Shown one piece after another: positions 61,647 to 64,000 of a stretch of 64,000 bases of DNA (positions are counted from its first letter, which is position 1; each line of letters starts with the position of its first letter). The DNA comes from Tissierella sp. Yu-01 (GTDB lineage Bacteria > Bacillota > Clostridia > Tissierellales > Tissierellaceae). The stretch spans positions 2,752,566-2,816,565 of the forward strand of contig NZ_CP120677.1 in NCBI RefSeq assembly GCF_029537395.1, written 5' to 3'. The notes under the pieces are model-generated. The model ran no database searches. It saw only the letters and a program-made list of their open reading frames with translations, and was not told where the DNA came from. Position numbers and translations under genes: made by a program.

Positions 61647-61889
61647 ATGAAAAAACACATTCTACATATGTTAATTTGCTGTGGATTTCCAATATTAATT
61701 ATTGGGTCTTTACCTTTAATAGCAAGATATAGCCCTTGGATTAGTTTAATTCTGGGATTTATTGCTCCATTTATATGTCCGATAATGATGATTGGGATGA
61801 TGTTTATGATGTTTAAAAGTAAGGGTAAAAAGGAAAAATCATCTTGTTGTGACAATAAAGAAAATGAAACCAGTGAAATGTTAAATTAA
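61647..61889 (+). CDS. Small Cys-rich membrane protein
   Basis: 80 aa. ATG 61647 with GGGAGGT. Two hydrophobic segments (MLICCGFPILIIGSLPLIA; ISLILGFIAPFICPIMMIGMMFMMF) and a cytoplasmic tail with SSCCDNK. Cys pairs and Met-rich helix suggest a metal link. Not assigned to a family; a DUF2933-like match is possible. Terminator follows. Confidence 0.65.
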   Translation: MKKHILHMLICCGFPILIIGSLPLIARYSPWISLILGFIAPFICPIMMIGMMFMMFKSKGKKEKSSCCDNKENETSEMLN

Positions 61890-61909
61890 GTAATTACATT
61901 GTATAACAT

Positions 61910-61947
61910 CTAACCATTAAGTATTTTGTGAAGTGGTTAGTTTTTTG
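61910..61947 (+). terminator. Terminator before the csoR operon
   Basis: CTAACCATT / AGTGGTTAG stem (one G-T pair) with T-run TTTTTT. Confidence 0.8.
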
Positions 61948-61990
61948 TTAATTATAAAAATAAAGTAAACAATAAGTTAATAAAAAGGTA

Positions 61991-62050
61991 TTGACAAAAT
62001 GATATACATAGAATATTATATAAGCATAAGGACCCCCACCTGGGGGGTAG
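61991..62050 (+). promoter_or_regulatory. csoR promoter with CsoR-type operator
   Basis: TTGACA (61991-61996), 17-base spacer, TATTAT (62014-62019). Twelve bases downstream lies ACCCCCACCTGGGGGGT (62032-62048), a G-tract inverted repeat of the sort bound by CsoR. Copper binding should release the repressor. Confidence 0.8.
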
Positions 62051-62066
62051 GGGAGGAGGTAGTAGA

Positions 62067-62333
62067 ATGAATGCCGATCAAAGGAAAGCATTACAAACCT
62101 TAAAAACTGCTAAGGGTCAGATAGAAGCAACAATCAAGATGATTGAAGATGGTCGTTATTGTATAGATGTATCAAATCAAATTTTAGCAGCCCAATCACT
62201 TTTGAAGAAGGCCGATTTATTAATAATAGGACAGCACCTTAGACATTGTGTTATGGAAGCTATTGAAAATGACAAAGGTGATGAAAAGATAGATGAAGTA
62301 ATGCATCTATTGTCGAAGGTAATTGGAAAATAA
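62067..62333 (+). CDS. csoR: CsoR-family copper-sensing repressor
   Basis: 88 aa. Helical repressor with the Cu(I) site Cys32-His57-Cys61 (RYCIDVSNQ and QHLRHC). KTAKGQIEATIKMIEDG is the family N-terminus. RBS GGAGGAGG. Twenty-two bases before the copper ATPase gene, so it should repress itself and copA through the operator at 62032. Confidence 0.92.
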   Translation: MNADQRKALQTLKTAKGQIEATIKMIEDGRYCIDVSNQILAAQSLLKKADLLIIGQHLRHCVMEAIENDKGDEKIDEVMHLLSKVIGK

Positions 62334-62355
62334 TATTTTAAAGGGGAGGTAAAAA

Positions 62356-64000
62356 ATGGCTAATAAAACTTTAAAAATAGAAGGTATGACATGTGCATCC
62401 TGCGCAAAGGCAGTGGAACGAGCAACAAGAAAACTTGATGGAGTGTCTGAATCCAATGTAAATCTAGCAACAGAAAAACTTACCATTAGCTTTGATGAAA
62501 ATGCTCTATCTGTCGAAGACATACAATCAGCAGTTGAAAAAGCAGGATATAAGGCATTATCGAATGCTGTTACCAAAACTATGAAAGTGGAAGGTATGAC
62601 ATGTGCATCCTGTGCAAATGCAGTAGAAAGGGCAACTAGAAAATTAGATGGTGTCACTGAAGCAAATGTAAATCTAGCAACAGAAAAGCTTACTATAAGC
62701 TACGAGCCATCAGTGTTGAAAGTGTCAGATATAAAAAATGCAGTAGAAAAAGCTGGTTATAAGGCAATAGAAGATGAAGTTACAGTAGACACTGATAAGG
62801 AAAGAAAAGAAAATGAAATTAAGTCTTTATGGAAGAGATTTATAATATCTGCAATATTTACTGTACCTTTATTATACATTTCAATGGGTCATATGATGGG
62901 AGCGCCATTACCAACGTTCCTCGATCCAATGGCGAATCCACTTAACTTTGCATTGATACAATTGTTATTAACAATTCCGGTAGTTATAGCTGGTCGAAGA
63001 TTCTATTCAGTAGGATTTAAAACATTATTTAAGGGAAGCCCAAATATGGACTCACTTATAGCCATAGGAACGGGGGCGGCAGTAGTATACGGTCTGTTTG
63101 CAATATATAAGATTATAAATGGCGATGCAAGTTATGCAATGCATTTATACTTTGAGTCAGCAGCTGTAATTATTGCATTAATAACCCTTGGTAAATATTT
63201 AGAATCTGTATCTAAGGGAAAAACATCTGAGGCTATTAAAAAATTAATGGGACTTCAACCTAAAACTGCTCTTGTAATAAAAGATGGAAAAGAAGTTGAA
63301 ATATCAATAGATGAAGTTGAAGCTGGAGATATTATCGTAGTTAAACCAGGTGAAAAATTGCCTGTAGATGGAGAAGTAATTGAGGGTATTACATCAATAG
63401 ATGAATCCATGCTTACTGGTGAAAGTATTCCAGTAGAAAAACATATAGGAGATACTGTAATAGGCGCTAGTATAAACAAAACTGGTTCTATTAAATACAA
63501 AGCGACAAAGGTTGGTAAAGATACAGCTTTAGCTCAAATTATAAAATTAGTTGAAGATGCTCAAGGTTCTAAAGCTCCTATAGCAAAATTAGCAGACGTT
63601 ATATCTGGGTATTTCGTTCCAATAGTTATTGGATTAGCTATTATTTCAGGTTTAGCATGGTACTTTATAGGTGGGGAATCATCAACTTTTGCCTTGACCA
63701 TATTCATATCTGTTTTAGTTATTGCCTGCCCTTGTGCACTTGGTCTTGCAACACCAACAGCTATTATGGTTGGGACAGGTAAGGGTGCAGAGAATGGTGT
63801 ATTAATTAAGAGTGGTACTGCATTAGAGACAGCTCATCAAATACAAACTATAGTATTTGACAAGACTGGAACAATTACTGAAGGTAAGCCAAAGGTTACA
63901 GATGTAATTCCAGTAAAGGGATTATCAGAAGATGAATTGTTAATACTGGCAGCATCAGCAGAAAAGGGATCAGAGCATCCTCTTGGTGAAGCAATTGTAA
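62356..64000 (+). CDS. copA: Copper-exporting P1B-type ATPase (3' end outside window)
   Basis: 548 codons before the window ends, no stop. Two nearly identical HMA domains, each with GMTCASC (Cys13/16 and Cys83/86). The repeated [12 protein letters not shown] shows recent internal duplication. Membrane and catalytic motifs: CPC (458-460, CopA type), LTGES, phosphorylation site DKTGT (Asp502) and HPLGEAI. The SEHP motif is that of Cu(I) pumps. RBS GGGGAGG. Downstream of csoR. The remaining nucleotide-binding part lies beyond base 64000. Confidence 0.95.
   Translation, partial: MANKTLKIEGMTCASCAKAVERATRKLDGVSESNVNLATEKLTISFDENALSVEDIQSAVEKAGYKALSNAVTKTMKVEGMTCASCANAVERATRKLDGVTEANVNLATEKLTISYEPSVLKVSDIKNAVEKAGYKAIEDEVTVDTDKERKENEIKSLWKRFIISAIFTVPLLYISMGHMMGAPLPTFLDPMANPLNFALIQLLLTIPVVIAGRRFYSVGFKTLFKGSPNMDSLIAIGTGAAVVYGLFAIYKIINGDASYAMHLYFESAAVIIALITLGKYLESVSKGKTSEAIKKLMGLQPKTALVIKDGKEVEISIDEVEAGDIIVVKPGEKLPVDGEVIEGITSIDESMLTGESIPVEKHIGDTVIGASINKTGSIKYKATKVGKDTALAQIIKLVEDAQGSKAPIAKLADVISGYFVPIVIGLAIISGLAWYFIGGESSTFALTIFISVLVIACPCALGLATPTAIMVGTGKGAENGVLIKSGTALETAHQIQTIVFDKTGTITEGKPKVTDVIPVKGLSEDELLILAASAEKGSEHPLGEAIV

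Overview
The window is AT-rich DNA with strong AGGAGG-type ribosome binding sites, frequent TTG/GTG starts, T-box and riboswitch leaders, formate-tetrahydrofolate ligase, a large glutamine synthetase, DUF2935 and YitT proteins, and many sigma-70 promoters of the TTGACA-17-TATAAT type. This points to an anaerobic low-G+C Firmicute of the Clostridia/Tissierellia kind, probably an amino-acid fermenter. That placement is inference from gene content; no rRNA or tRNA gene was seen.

Layout. 0-9.4 kb: a cut-off gene, an NTF2-like protein, two ECF sigma/anti-sigma pairs, a flavin reductase, DUF2935, a lipoprotein, and a MerR regulator with a VIT-domain protein. 9.5-20.9 kb: a purine operon purC-purL-purE-purF-purM-purN-purH-purD, led by a tandem guanine + PRPP riboswitch. 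A second PRPP riboswitch between purC and purL carries what looks like a deleted guanine aptamer. 21-24.5 kb: a CadC-like repressor with two operators, a Cd/Zn-type ATPase, and ThpR. 24.5-31.5 kb (mostly minus strand): a dicarboxylate/amino-acid symporter, a DapF-like epimerase, an amidohydrolase and an APC permease under a lysine riboswitch, then CmpB-like and YitT proteins. 31.6-38 kb: an EAL protein, LemA/TPM and a PadR module. 38-47 kb: a LysR gene of foreign base composition, guaA, fhs, yerC, GDPD, an MFS transporter and glutamine synthetase. 47-54 kb: tcdA, modular palindromic repeats, a T-box leader, metNIQ and a second amino-acid ABC transporter. 54-64 kb: a sigma-54 two-component system, a lipoprotein, and a metal (probably copper) island with three near-identical sigma-54 promoters, ending in csoR and a cut-off copA.

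Main finding. All three glutamine amidotransferases of purine synthesis present here seem to have lost glutaminase catalysis, each in a different way. PurL keeps its C-terminal glutaminase fold, but the Cys-His-Glu triad reads Gly-Ser-Asp. PurF has Ser in place of the N-terminal nucleophile Cys and Asp in place of the oxyanion Asn. GuaA has an in-frame deletion of about 100 residues removing the nucleophile-to-His/Glu core. The synthetase or transferase halves look intact. The simplest reading is a purine pathway running on free ammonia, plausible in a cell that releases ammonia by amino-acid fermentation, with glutamine synthetase and fhs nearby.

Other notable points are the tandem and decayed riboswitches, the sigma-54 metal regulon, two families of structured repeats, a hairpin that hides the ribosome binding site of the DUF2935 gene, and an HMA-TauE/SafE-cupredoxin fusion.
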